Positions 11,822 through 24,226 are shown, numbered from the stretch's first letter. The stretch is DNA of 64,000 bases from Dryas octopetala (GCA_963921425.1 OY992840.1:4342501-4406500), one strand, 5' to 3'. Made by a program: numbers and translations. Notes: generated by a model from the letters alone, not told the origin.

Positions 11822-13327
11822 GGAAAAATTTTCAAATAGGACACCTAGTTTGGGGTTAATCTTAGTTTAGGACACCAGTTTGATTTTATGCTAGTTTAGG
11901 ACACATATTTAGGATTTGTATTAATTTGGGACAATCCGTCAACTCAGTTAAAATCTCCGTTAAAATGAGGGATAATTTGGACACTTTATATTTTAAAAAC
12001 AAAAAAACAAAAAAAACTAAAAAAAAAAAATTTTACCACTAAAAAGATCAAGACTTTTTTTTTTAGGAAACAAAATCATTAAAAAGTTTAAAACTAAAAA
12101 AAGTCAACATTTCAAAAAGATTAAAACTAAAAACCCACAAAAACATAAAATTACATAACAACAAAAAAATAGAAAATGAAAAAAAAAAATTACCCAAAGC
12201 CAAATCTGGCTGGGCTTGCTGCTGGAAGGGGATCGAGGTGGGGAGGTAGGGGGGATCGGGGTGGGGATTTGTATTAATTTATGCATACTCATTTATTAGT
12301 GATATGTACGTGCCTTTTGTGTTTCTTTCCCAACTAACATTTTAATTAAGGATGAATATATAATTTTGCAGAAAAAATCAGAAGAAGAAGAAGCAACTCG
12401 AATTCCTAGAGCATAGGACTGGGCTGGGCCTGTTGCTGGGAGGGGATTGGGTGGGGAGGAAGGGGGAAGAGAGGAGAGTGAGTTTTGGGTTTCGGGTGGG
12501 TATGTTGGTTCTGGGTTTCGGGGGTTTTGGGTTATGAGTTTCAGAGGTGCTAGTGGCAGAGGGTGAGTGGAGAAGGGATCGGGGTGGGGAGGAAATGGGG
12601 AAGAGAGGAGAGTGGGTTTTGGGTTTCGGGTGGATTTATGGGTTCTGGGTTTCAGGGGTTTTGGGTTATGGGTTTCAATGGTGCTGGTGGCAGAGGTTGA
12701 ATGGAGAGGGGAGGGGGGAGAGAGTGAGGCAGAGAAAGAAAGTGAGGGGGTGGGTTTCGATGGGAAGCAGGGGGAGGGTCGGCGACGGGGAGGAGATGGG
12801 AAGGGGGCGCCTGCTGGAGAGAAAGGGAGGGAGAAGAGAAGGAAAGAGAAATGGGCTCGGGGTGGGGGGAAGAAAAAGAAGAAAAAGAAGGGAAAAGGTG
12901 AGGGTGGGGGAAAAATAAGAAGAAAAAGAAGAGAGGAGGGGGTGTGTGTGCAGGGATGGGGATGGAGTTGGGAGAGAAAGAGAGAGAGAGATGGTGAGTT
13001 CTGGGTTGGGTGGAGATGAGATTGAGAGATCCAGAGAGGTGAGAGATGAGAGTTTTCACAAATCATAAAATTAGTTTTAAATATTTTAATTTATTTTTAG
13101 TATTAATGGTTTTAGTTTTTTAGTGGTAACCTTTTTGTTTTTTTTCTGTTTATAAAATACAAAATGTCTAAATTATCCCTCATTTTAACGGAGATTTTAA
13201 CTGAGTTGACGGATTGTCCCAAATTAATACAAATCCTAAATATGTGTCATAAACTAGCACAAACTCAAACTGGTGTCCTAAATTAAGATTGACCCCAAAT
13301 TAGGTGTCCTGTTTGAAATTTTTTCCC
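11822..13327. mobile_element. non-autonomous Mutator-like element with ~180-bp TIRs
   Basis: Flanked by an exact 9-bp duplication TTCTCTATA (11813-11821 and 13328-13336). The ends begin GGAAAAATTTTCAAATAGG and, on the other strand, GGGAAAAAATTTCAAACAGG. Inverted similarity continues for roughly 180 bp at each end (for example GACGGATTGTCCCAAATTAA at the right end). A 9-bp target duplication and long TIRs are the hallmark of Mutator-like elements. The interior is G-rich on the plus strand and contains a repeated block (TTTTGGGTTTCGGGTGG at about 12480 and 12615). It has no transposase. The Pro-rich frames on the minus strand are compositional. Confidence 0.88.
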
Positions 13328-13336
13328 TTCTCTATA

Positions 13337-15306
13337 TTTATGCAATTTCCTTGTGCTTTGGGTATTTCAAGAATCCCTCTTATCCTTTGAATTTATTTAA
13401 AATGCTATTTTATGTCAAGCTCTCTTTTAAATTCATATATATTGCTCTTTTATTTACATTTTGGTTGTTCATTTTCAAAGTCCTAGGCAATCTAGGCAAG
13501 AAAAAAACTTAGATAAGTTTTTCATTCCTTTTCATATCATACAATCGCTTTTTAGAAGTTAGATATTTTGGCACATTTACATTTTATTTTTATATTTTTC
13601 GCATTAAATATACTTTTTTTCTAATCAGCTACTCCAAGCCGATTAGTGGCACGGCTGCTCCCAAACCAAAGGTCGGAAACGCCTCCGTCACCGACGACGA
13701 GGCGTGTTGTGGTTGATTCTAGCCCTCCACGTGTCCGGGGTAATTTTTACATGCACCTCAACAAATACTATACACGTATAACTGCAAATGTCTATTAAAC
13801 AAATTTTATGATAGTTTAGTTTGTGTACTCAGTTTTTTGTTTGAAGTGGGTGAGGATCAATTCAGACGCCTTAATACATATTCCCTTACGGATGAATTTT
13901 TGTTCATCTTGCTAAAAATCGCTAGCAGCAAGTGGGTCAAAGTGTAACCTAATTATTAAAAATGTTATCTTATTATTATATTTTAACAATAAATGTATTA
14001 CAAATTACATAATATAATTGTCAGATATGTGTCACGTATGCCTAATCCGGGATTAAGAGTAAATCTCGGATTAAGGAGTGAATAACATCATAATTATAGA
14101 ATTAACTCATATAAGTGTGAGAGAGAAAAATGAAATAAATAGAAATAAACTTGGTACTATTATTGTACCACAAACTGGATTTAAGCTTAATATACAAAAT
14201 AAATATATCGTACTTCTATACATTAATTACAACACTCATAGTCTCAAAATCAAATTCAACTCCGACTCGATTCACGCCTAATTGATCACAGTAACTACTC
14301 CTAGTCAGCTCCGTACTATCTCCCGTTACTGTACTTGCTTATTAAAGTCTATGAGGGGGTGAGCTCTAACCGCTCAGTAGGGCCAGACATTCGACCTTTT
14401 TCGTACAAAATTAATTAAACTGAAGTTCAGTGAAAGCAAACAACATTTAATAGATAGTATATAATTAATATAATTCTAAACTGATGCATGAATGTTATAC
14501 TACACTTCCTCAATTCAATCTCTTGAAAAATAAATTGTAATACATCTTCACTTCAATCGCAACTGAAGTCCAAGATATCCTAACTTCAATTGCAACCAAA
14601 GTTCTCAATGCGCCTCGGGAGGTTAGATTGTTTTATCAGTCACAACTGAAGGGACTTCGATCTCTCTATTGAGAGAAATCCTATATTGAAAATATGAGGG
14701 TCTTGTTAGTGGCTTATAAAGATTTGAGCTACTCCTCCCATTACCAATTGGTTTTGAAATAGATGCCTAAATTCCTTCATGGTATCATAGCAGTTATCCA
14801 CGTGATGTGCCTAACTAACAGCTATACGTGCTTCCACGTCACTCAATTAAATTGTCCACGTATTAGACTTAAATGACGCCACACATGCTGGGGCGTATTG
14901 AGAAAAATCTCACATTGAAAATATGAGGGCCTTACTAGTAGCTTATAAGGGTTTGAGCTACTCCTTCTATTGCTAATTGGTTTTGAGATAGATGCCTAGA
15001 TTCTTTCACTCTCTTTGCACACACTACAAAATTAAATTCTATTTATTTTATTTTCCTCTATCACACTTTGGTTATAGGAATTAATTTTATAATTAAAGTG
15101 TGATTCACTTTTTAATTTGAGATTTATTCTTAATCTTGGACATGGGGCGTGACAATATGCTACAATAATTGTTACTAAAAATAAAGAAATATATAGGAAC
15201 AAAAACAGTAAGCAAGTAGCAGTTCACAGATTTAAAGTAGCTCGCACACCTACTTATGTCTCTCTCACATATATAACAAAACCATATATTCACGGGATAA
15301 AAGTGA
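13337..15306. other. intergenic, no gene seen
   Basis: AT-rich sequence. A short GC-rich patch at about 13630-13740 (CCGATTAGTGGCACGG, ACCGACGACGAGG) stands out but holds no convincing open frame. A two-copy repeat is listed separately. Confidence 0.5.
14671..15010. repeat. two direct ~110-bp repeats, LTR-like
   Basis: Segment 14671-14778 recurs at 14900-15010: both contain TTGAAAATATGAGGG, TTTGAGCTACTCCT and AATTGGTTTTGA. Such text is common near the start of small plant LTRs. The spacing of about 230 bp would suit a TRIM-like remnant, but I found no primer-binding site or target duplication. Confidence 0.5.
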
Positions 15307-15314
15307 CACATATA

Positions 15315-16564
15315 CAAGGAATAAATTTCGGGTTTCGAGGAAATTTCGATGGAAATTTCGACGGAAATTTCGAAGATTTTTAAATTTCGACAAAAATTAG
15401 ACGGAAACGATGGAAATTGCTATCAAAATACGGAAATTTTGAATGAAATTTTACTATATATTTATTTAACATATTATCTACTATATTGATAAAAAACATT
15501 GAAGAAACCAAATTATATGGTAGATTTCATGTGATATGTGATGAATATAATGCGCGCTAGAGGTAAATATTGTTAAATAAAATTAATGTAATGAATAAAT
15601 AAAATTATTATATTTTTTATACTCTATAATCTATACACTAAACCCAATACTTTATATGTCATAATATTACATTAAACCTCATATACTCTATATTTTTTAA
15701 GATATGATATAAAATATTAAGATTTATGCCCTTTAGAGTTTTTAATTATTTTTTATATAGAAATGTATTATGATTTAGGATTTAAAGATAACTAAACGAA
15801 ATCCCAAAAGAATCAAACGAAACTCCAAATTTTTTTTTTTTCCAATTGCCCAAAGATCTCAAATCCTAATTGACCCTAAACTTTTTTTTTTCTCTTTTTT
15901 TCTTTTCTTTTCTTTTTTTTTTCTTTTTTTTCTTTTCTTTTTTTTTTCTTTTTCTTTCCTTTTTTTTCCTTTTCTTTTTTTCTTCTTTCCTTCCTAATCC
16001 TACTTCCACTTCTCCACGTGATGGATGGCGTGAGCATTGAGCAGAAGTTGTGCAAAACCTTTCTTCTTCCTTTTTCTTTTTTTTCTTTTTCTTTCCTTTT
16101 CTTTTTTTTTTCTTTCCCTCATGGCTTCCATCCCATGACCTTTCTTCAGTTCTTCCCTTCATTTCTTCTCTCCCAGCCGCCGCGACTCACTCAGCAAGTC
16201 AGCATATGGTATAATATCAAACCTCCTTCTCTTCTCTCTCCTCCTGTCCTCCCTCTCCAGCGCCACTCTCTCTCTCCCAAGTCCCTCCCCGATCTCCCTC
16301 TCTCCCTCCCCTGATCTGATTTTCTTCCTCCCCACTCTCTTCTCTCTTCTTTCTCCTTCCTCCCCAATCACGTGGTGGCTGAGTTTGTAACTGGCAAGGA
16401 GAAGACAGACATAAAAATGGTGGGTTTGTTGCTCGGAACGAAATATTGGCGAAAAATTCATGAATTAGTGTTAAAATTTTCATACCCTCAAAAAACGAAA
16501 TTTTCGACGAAATTTCATCGAAAATTTCGAAATTTAGCCGAAAATTTCGAAATTTAACTCCTTG
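15315..16564. mobile_element. hAT-like non-autonomous element, copy A of four
   Basis: Terminal inverted repeats CAAGGAATAAATTTCG and CGAAATTTAACTCCTTG are flanked by the 8-bp near-duplication CACATATA (15307-15314) and CACATATG (16565-16572). An 8-bp duplication points to the hAT superfamily. Subterminal TTTCG and CGAAA words are repeated many times at both ends. The core (15880-16350) is an extreme T/C-rich tract that leaves Lys-rich frames on the minus strand, which are compositional. Copy B at 36393-37359 is the same family in the opposite orientation. Confidence 0.78.
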
Positions 16565-16572
16565 CACATATG

Positions 16573-17370
16573 AAATGCAAATTAAAAGGAAATAAGAAGA
16601 AACAAAAAGGAAAATTAATTTAAAAATTCATTAATTTATTATATATATAAATGTATGTAAATATTGAGTTTAGCTAATATGAGAAACTAATTATAAAAGA
16701 CTATGAGATATTATTTTATACGAGATTTTAGATTAATCGAATGACATATGGTTTGTCGACTATGTTATAGGCTTTAACTCTGAAAGTTTTGGGCAGAATG
16801 GATGAACCCGTCAGCAGATGGGTTAAAAAATGAGACAATAAATAAAATGAGTTTGGTTAGATGTTTTTTTTTTTTTTTTAAGATTTAGTGATTTTGGATA
16901 ATAAAATAAGTATGAGTAAGGGTTTTAAGTTAATAAAAATATGTGTTATTGGATTAATTCAAGGGCTCTTATCATAATATTTATTATGTGTAAATATTAT
17001 ATGAAGATAGCAAATATATTATTGAAGTGAAATAATTAGTGGATCAAAACAGAATTTTAAAAAAAAATTATAAATTAAACTTGAACTAACTATAAAATAA
17101 GTAGATTAAATTTGTAATTTCCTTATATAATAATATTATATGTATATATTTTTCAGTTTTTTTGCTCGAGAATATTTTTCCTTCTTAATCAACGGCTTCC
17201 AAAACCAAAACTGGCCGTACGTCGAGAAAATGATCAGCACTTGACGGTTTTTAACAATAGTCATCAATTGAAAGAACGGTTTTGAAAAAACCATATCTGA
17301 TCAATACGCCAATTATTTGCATATTAATGGTACGTACACTGTAATAATTAATTTACACTACAATTCACTA
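16573..17370. other. upstream intergenic DNA of the protease gene
   Basis: Very AT-rich, no open frame worth calling. The TTGAC cores and TATA box nearest the gene are listed separately; a further TTGACG lies near 17242. Confidence 0.5.
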
Positions 17371-17377
17371 GAACCTG

Positions 17378-17488
17378 TTGACCTTCTTCTTTTTTTTTGG
17401 CCGGTAAACCTGTTGACCTTCAATCGATCATGATCAGTACGTTTTTTAATTTCCATATATCTCTCAATTCACCTGTTGTCTGTTGACC
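17378..17488 (+). promoter_or_regulatory. cluster of three W-box cores (TTGACC)
   Basis: TTGACC occurs at 17378-17383, 17413-17418 and 17483-17488, each inside the same word TGTTGACCTT, 150-260 bp upstream of the protease start codon. TTGAC(C/T) is the core bound by plant WRKY factors, which drive many defence genes. The sites are seen directly; WRKY control is inference. Confidence 0.6.
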
Positions 17489-17543
17489 TTTCCAATCATT
17501 ATTATACGATTTGAGTTGAATGCTCTCCATGCAAATTAATTCC

Positions 17544-17550
17544 TATAAAT
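17544..17550 (+). promoter_or_regulatory. TATA box of the protease gene
   Basis: TATAAAT lies 84 bp before the ATG and is followed by an AC-rich leader with (CAT)n around 17576-17590. Distance and context fit a plant core promoter. Confidence 0.65.
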
Positions 17551-17633
17551 ACCATATAATACTAACCCTTTCTTCATCATCATCATCATCACCATCCCAA
17601 CCTCAATCTTCAACGCATATCACTTGATCAACC

Positions 17634-19288
17634 ATGGCATACTTTCCATTTGCAGTAGTACTTGCATGTTTCATTCTGTTAACACCAGCCTATAGCTACG
17701 TCCATGCAGGGTTCACAGTTGATCTTATACACCGTGATTCCCCTCTCTCCCCGTTGTACAACCCATCCACCACCCATTTCGACCGCCTTCACAACGCTTT
17801 CCGTCGTTCTGTCACACGTGCCAATCGCTTCAAAACAACTAGTACTAGTACTACTAGTACTACTAGTACTACTAGTATCCAAACCACAATAACCCCAAGC
17901 ATGGGAGAGTACTACATGAACGTATCAATTGGAAGCCCACCAATCCAAGTGCTTGGGATTGCTGACACCGGAAGTGATCTCATTTGGACCCAATGCAAGC
18001 CATGCAAGCAATGCTTCGAACAAAACCCGCCTCTCTTCGACCCCAAGAAATCGTCCACGTTCCGAACCGTTCCCTGTCAGTCCAATCCCTGCACCAGTCT
18101 CCTAGACACCACCTGCGGTACGGACGACCAGGACACTTGCCACTACAGCTACCGCTATGGTGACCGCTCCTTCACTCAAGGCAGTCTGGCTCTCGAAACC
18201 CTCACCATTGGCTCTATCTCTCTTCCCAAAATCGTCTTCGGCTGTGGCCACGAAAATGGAGGCACTTTTGATGAGTCGGGGTCTGGCTTGATCGGCCTAG
18301 GTGGTGGCTCACTCTCTCTCATTTCTCAATTGCCCAAATCAACTGGAGGAAAGTTTTCGTATTGCTTGGTACCCACGCCATCAGGTTGTATGCCCTAAAA
18401 AATCGATAATTTCTTCCAATTTTCTACAAGGCACACTGCTTGAGTACTCAACTTCAGTTCTTAAATTATATTCATTACCAATTACATGAGTTTATGATGG
18501 GATCCACCGTAAGAGAGAAAATGGTGGATCTCATCGTAGGTTTATTTAATTGATAATGAAGACAAAGTTGGCCGAAGCATTTTCCTTTTCTACAATATCT
18601 TATGAATTCAACATTTATCTGGTATATTTTTTTATTTTTTAATTCAATATCTTCATCAATATATTTCCCTCACCATTTTTCAGATACTACAAAATCCAGT
18701 GTGGTCATCGCGAGCAAGATAAGCTTTGGTAGTGAGGGTGTAGTCTCAGGTGGTGGTGCTGTTTCAACTCCTCTAGTTTCCAAAGAGCCTGACACCTTCT
18801 ACTACCTTACACTTGAGGCGATTAGCGTTGGACAAAAGAGGTTGGCCTACAAAACCCCTTCAAATTACAAGGCGGCTGTCACCAACCATGTTGCTGAAAA
18901 TGAGGGTAACATTATCATCGACTCCGGGACCTATCTGACTTTGCTGCCACCGGGGTTTTACGACGATCTGGTTACTGCTTTGGAGGTGGCTATAAACGCA
19001 GAGCGCGTGAGCGATCCGGACGGGACTCTAGGGCTTTGTTTCAGAAGCAAAAGTGATGATGATATTGATTTTCCAATCATAACGGCCCATTTTAAGGGTG
19101 CGGATGTGAAGTTGCAGGCGCTGAACACGTTTGTTAGAGTGGCGTATGATAGGGTTTGTTTGACGATGGTACCCTCCGATGACGTGGCCATATTTGGGAA
19201 CTTGGCTCAGATGAACTTCCTGGTGGGCTATGACCTTCAGGAAAGAACAGTCTCCTTCAAGCCGACTGATTGCACCAAGCATTATTAA
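17634..19288 (+). CDS. CDR1-like: CDR1-like aspartic protease (secreted, A1 family)
   Basis: Exon 1 17634-18384 and exon 2 18684-19288 join in phase (751 + 605 nt) to give 451 aa, the usual length for CDR1/nepenthesin-type plant enzymes. The 299-bp intron has GT and AG ends. Residues ~1-26 form a hydrophobic signal peptide. Both catalytic motifs are present: D111TGS (in ADTGSDLIWTQC) and D330SGT (in IIDSGTYLTLLP). The Cys-rich nepenthesin-type insert (CKPCKQC...) follows the first Asp. The end (FGNLAQMNFLVGYDL) matches the family. The family acts in the cell wall space; Arabidopsis CDR1 releases a defence signal. A run of ACT/AGT codons (17843-17878) puts a Ser/Thr tract of about 14 residues in the propeptide, likely microsatellite growth. 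The intron is worth noting because I recall CDR1 itself as intronless. No frameshift is seen. Confidence 0.9.
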
Positions 19289-21261
19289 TAATATTATTAA
19301 TATATAATTATGTATTTCCTTTCTTTCTTAATGTTTTGATGTTCAGAACGTACTGATATTATATATGCAGTACGTTATGTGGTATTTTGTTATAAAAAGT
19401 TATTTTCTAAGTTTAATTTTCTTGTTCCTGCTGTTAATGGCTACATACTGCTTAATTTTGAAGTTTGAACGCTTTTCCTTCAAATTGTTGTTTAAGAAAT
19501 AGGCTATAATTAAACACCCATTACTTCCCTCACATATGAATGAATAGTCATTTTCTCATTTATTATACGAAAATTAATATATATATTATATAATGTTAAG
19601 GGCACCACCTTTGTATCTCAACTTAGTGATCCCAACCCATGTTGCATGTGACATAGAAATTCATGTTATATGCCATGCCATTTTTTTATTACATAATTTT
19701 TTATTTTTTATTAGATGCATAATTATATTATTAGTTCCTAATAACTAATTTTGATACAAAAAGAAAAGAAAAATCCAAATAACTAATTCAAAGTTAATCC
19801 CAAAAGAACCCTAGAAATGTAAGAGTACGTTCCTCCATGAACAACCATGATTCATAGCCACGTACTATTAATTGAAGAGTTTAAAAATTCAACTAGCTAG
19901 ATCGACTAACCCTCCCGGCCAATTAAGTATGCTTTACAAGAGATATCAGATCGACCTTTATTTGTGACAAAGAAGTTGTTACTTGGGTAAGGCTAGGGTG
20001 CCTCAATAGTATCCCAATGACATGGCTTTGGCCATGTCATTTAAAGTCAATCATTTTCTAACTTAAGTTTTCCATGTCACTATGATCTAAGTACTCATTT
20101 ACCCCTTTTGATTCCTTTACAATTTCTTTTGTTTTATGGTTAACTTCTCAACGTTCTTAATTTCTTCCAAAAACTTAGAATTAGGTTAGATTGTAGATTC
20201 AATGAATAGAGAAAGTGGGATATTGGTGTGTAGTTTTTACAATCTTTTGTAGATTCAAGGAAGAAATTATTCATCTGCCAGCACATGAAAGTGTAAGCCA
20301 ACGCGTCCATCGTTATGGGCTTGGATGCGACAAATTTATACAATCCACGATTTGGATATCAAGCGGCTCTAAAACACTACCAAGAGAGATATTGAACCCA
20401 TCTAATTCACCAGCATCGATCTCCAGTGCACCATTTGCTCAGCAATTTTTTCCCTCTTGTAACTATCTGTTATTAGAATGAATATTTGGGTCGAATTATA
20501 GCAGTCATCCAATCATACCTTTAGAGGGATGGTGTTCCTGTTCTAGAAGCTTTTTCCATCCAATCTTCGTGTTGTCCATTTGAATCAAAGTTTGAATTGG
20601 TTTTTCATTTCTGCTATGCTTCTGCTGTATTTATATATGGGTTTGCTACCCTCTCTTTTTGTAGTTCCAATGACATGAGGTTCCAGTCCAAAAAAAAAAA
20701 AAAAAATGGATGTCATATTGTGGCAGTTCATTTGTCTTTTAATAATAAAGTATGATCCAACTTGTACTTTAAAAAAAAAAAAATTTCTCAAGAAGGCCAC
20801 AACAAAAACAGAATTCAAGAGAGGGGATGAAGATCTTAATTAAGTATTTAATTCAACGGATTTTAATTGAGTTTTTTGGATTTGTATTCAAGGGTAAATT
20901 AAACATTTAGCTGATAATGATGTGGAGTACATGTTTATTTTAAAAAATAATTAATTTTAAAGGCTAATTACAAATAAATCAATAAAAAATTTTAAAATTA
21001 CACATTAGTCAAAGAACTATTTCAAAATACCATAACAGTACGTAACCATTGCTAAAAATAGAATAAATGAAATTATGAAGATTACAAAATTGGACATAAG
21101 AAAAGGGCCGGTAGATATTATAGCCAGTACTGCCACTGCTTCCTAGGTTGCTGACATCAGTGTTGAATTTATCAAAATTCCAAATATGTCAAAAACCACC
21201 CCTATGTTGACACATGTCAAAATGTAATAAAAAAACAAAAAAAAAAAAACACCATTATTCA
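19289..21261. other. intergenic, no gene seen
   Basis: The 3' flank of the protease followed by AT-rich DNA. A small plus-strand frame at 20215-20481 has no recognisable content. Poly-A runs at 20690 and 20772 may mark old retroposon tails. Confidence 0.5.
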
Positions 21262-22275
21262 CACTACAACAAAAATGTCGATAGATATCAGTCCACGACT
21301 GATATCTATTTGGGTAGCCGTCTGATATAGCGCGTCGTGATATCTAATATTCACATTTTAGATATCAGTTTTAAACTGATATGTAAACATTGTTTATATA
21401 TCATTTTTCTTTTTCAACCTGATGTCCTAAATACAAACTGGATATCCAATTTGATATTATTTTTGATATCTATAAAATCCAAGTATCAATAGTATTGGTC
21501 AATAGATATCGTATTTGATACTAATACTGACATATAACCCGATATCAATATCAGGTTTGAGGTAGAATATGATATAAAATCATGGTATCAATATCAGGTT
21601 TGAGGTAAAATATGATTTAAAATCTTGATATCAATATCAGGTATGAAACTGGCCCTGATATCTAAATATTGTTTATATATCAGGTCTCAGAGAGAACCTG
21701 ATATCAAACGGTATAACATTTCAGTTTTTAGACTAAAACTGATATTGTTTATTATTTGAAGTTTAAAAAAGAAATTTGAAATGTATGATATATATCAGTT
21801 TTTTTCACCTAAAAGACATATTAATGAATTGAACATACAATTGTGGCTATAATTTGAATATAAGGGCAAAATGAATATATAAACACTGAATCAAAATTAC
21901 ACATTCATTAGAATATAATAATTGCATTGATAATTTCATAATAAAAATAAGTCAAGTATTACAAGCTACCAAACTATTAGAACTAAAATTAATGTCCAAA
22001 GAGTCATGCATATACCAAAATAACTAAGCTACACATCACCTACAAAGTATATATGACTCGAATAATAAGGGGCTTGTCACTTGAAAGGCTTCACTTTTCC
22101 TTGAGGCGTTGTCCGTGTCGATAAGCAAATGCAAGAGGAACCAGCAAGCCCAAACCTGATCAACAAGAAATACATTAAGAACATTTTGCAACATAAATGA
22201 AACAAAATAACTAGAGATTTTCAATATTCAAATTCTTGAAGCTGTTCAAGCACCAAATTAAAAGAGGCATGAGAC

Positions 22276-22364
22276 CAAACCTCTCTGCTCTAGCCTTTCT
22301 CTTCTGCTGATCCTCTAACTTTTTAGATGCTTCTGATCCATGAGATGTGGAAACAGTACCAAAT
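22276..22364 (-). pseudogene. captured exon of a MOS11-like gene
   Basis: On the minus strand an exon bounded by an AG acceptor (22366-22365) and a GT donor reads FGTVSTSHGSEASKK...KRKARAERFG. A KRKARAERFG motif after a preceding FGT spacer is the repeat style of the plant MODIFIER OF SNC1 11 / SARNP (Tho1) family, which acts in mRNA export. Only this exon is recognisable. A nearby exon-like piece at about 22526-22554 reads VDELAALYK before a GT; it may or may not belong to the same source. The identification is from memory of the motif. Confidence 0.55.
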
Positions 22365-23173
22365 CTGCAATAATTAAGATCCATGATTATCTCATTTTCA
22401 GAATCAACTACACCACAAAAATCTATGAGCTGAAATAAAAAGAAAAGAAAAGCAACTTTAAACATAGGGAAATAGGACATGCTGCACATGCACATACAAA
22501 AAAGTGCATTCTCATACCTTGTACAAAGCAGCAAGTTCATCCACCAACCTGAAACCAAGCGATGAATTAATTAATGTAAAAGATAAAGGATTCCATGTTT
22601 AATGAAAGCCTGATTTTATACTAAAACTACATTTAAACCATAACTCACTACACCCACCTACCCACCTACAAAGGCACACACAGAAGAATATCATTCTTAA
22701 GTAAGAAGATGCTCTCACCAGTAAAACAACCATCATCATCAGCATGCATCCACAGAAAGAAGAGATAGAAAATGCTCCTGAAATGAGTTAATAAAAAGGC
22801 AACTAACATCAACATTTAAAGTATTCTAACAACAATAAACTGCATAACTCAATTTACTCAAATGTATCAAACTTTGTATTCTGCGTATTATAAGTTACTT
22901 TCCATCTTGCTAATCTCTGCAAACATTTTCAGAACTTTTAATTAATTTAAGACAATAATATATAATGCTATGCTCATTTAGACATATTTTTTTATTAATA
23001 AATGTAACAGATGCACATATCTTTTAAGTACCAAATCTACCATAAAGAGCAATGGTAGTTTACAGCAGAATTATCAAATCAAAGCAAACAAAAAAGAGAT
23101 AAAAAAGATAAAGAAAGGCAAGATAAGAGTATTAAAGATAAAATGGAAACTGACAGCAGACTTGGCATTGCAT

Positions 23174-23262
23174 TTCTTTTGGGTACAGAACTCCAAAACC
23201 CTTGCAAGATTGCGTGAAAGATCAAATATGACACTGCATTTCTTTTGCTGGAACTCTAATAC
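23174..23262 (-). pseudogene. captured exon, possibly of an RKP/KPC1-like E3 ligase gene
   Basis: The minus strand after an AG acceptor reads VLEFQQKKCSVIFDLSRNLA and then RVLEFCTQKKC. The portion FDLSRNLARVLEFCT reminds me of plant RKP (KPC1-type RING/SPRY ubiquitin ligase). The word QKKC occurs twice, so the piece may be a local duplication or chimera. Another exon-like piece at about 23695-23765 (MEELEKLANLVPELRRR) is unassigned. Confidence 0.35.
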
Positions 23263-24226
23263 CTGCAAAGAATGTTTACTAAATTACATACAAAATCTAG
23301 TGTGGAAAATACCAAGCATACCACTCAAACTATTACTGACTTATACCACATACCACATCAAACTCAAGTATCCAAATAAAATTCAAAAAGAAAAAAAAAT
23401 ATATATATATATATGCTACCAGTCATGAGTCTAATGACTTTTATTGCATCACATGATCTATATTAGTCTTGACTGCACAACACATTTCTCACCTAACAAT
23501 GAATGGTGGTAGAAGAATTGGGGTGTGTTTTCATAATTTATGCAGGTGTATTTGTCAACAGAAAATCTAAAGCTAAGATCAATCAACTTGATCAATTGAT
23601 CTCATTGGCCAATACCATTAGCTACAATAATTGAAATGCATCTGTTACTCACAACAAGTGCAGTATATCAGTTACTCACAACATGTGCTATGTCTCTTCG
23701 AGTCGTCTTCTGAGCTCTGGGACCAGATTGGCAAGCTTCTCCAGTTCTTCCATACTCAGACCTAGACAAAGAAATAATTTGGTACAAAATAAGAAAAAGA
23801 AACGAGTCATGTAATCAACCATCCCCCAGAATTATAATCAGTAATTATTTATGTAGTCAAGCAGATGAACCTTAACAACTAAGAGAGGGAGGTAGCTCAA
23901 TGAGAGAGGGAGCAAGATATGAGACACAAAATTAGCAAATTAACATCAAATTAAGACTAAAAATTGAAGACCCAAACAGAGAATTAGAAATAGAAACCCT
24001 AAATCCCTAATAGAAACCCTAAATAAAAATTACCAAAACAAAACAAAAAGATAGAGAGGGTGTGATAGAAAATTACCAATGAATGGCATTGATTCAATGT
24101 CACCTAAGAAGAAAGAAAAAGACTAATATCTTGCAGCTGAAAGTAAGGATCAACCAACCTGAACAGAGGTGCAAATCCATCAAATATAAAAACATAAATT
24201 ATTAATAAGTCATTTGCATATTTAAC

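Noticed and set aside
12296..13066. 256-aa Pro/Ser/Phe-rich frame on the minus strand
   Set aside because: It lies wholly in a Mutator-like element whose other frames are also open; the amino acid makeup follows base composition and no domain is visible.
15866..16162. Lys-rich 98-aa frame on the minus strand
   Set aside because: It is the reading of a T/C-rich tract in hAT-like copy A and is low complexity.
20215..20481. 88-aa plus-strand frame in the intergenic region
   Set aside because: No domain, no splice context and no promoter-like sequence; length is within chance for AT-rich DNA.
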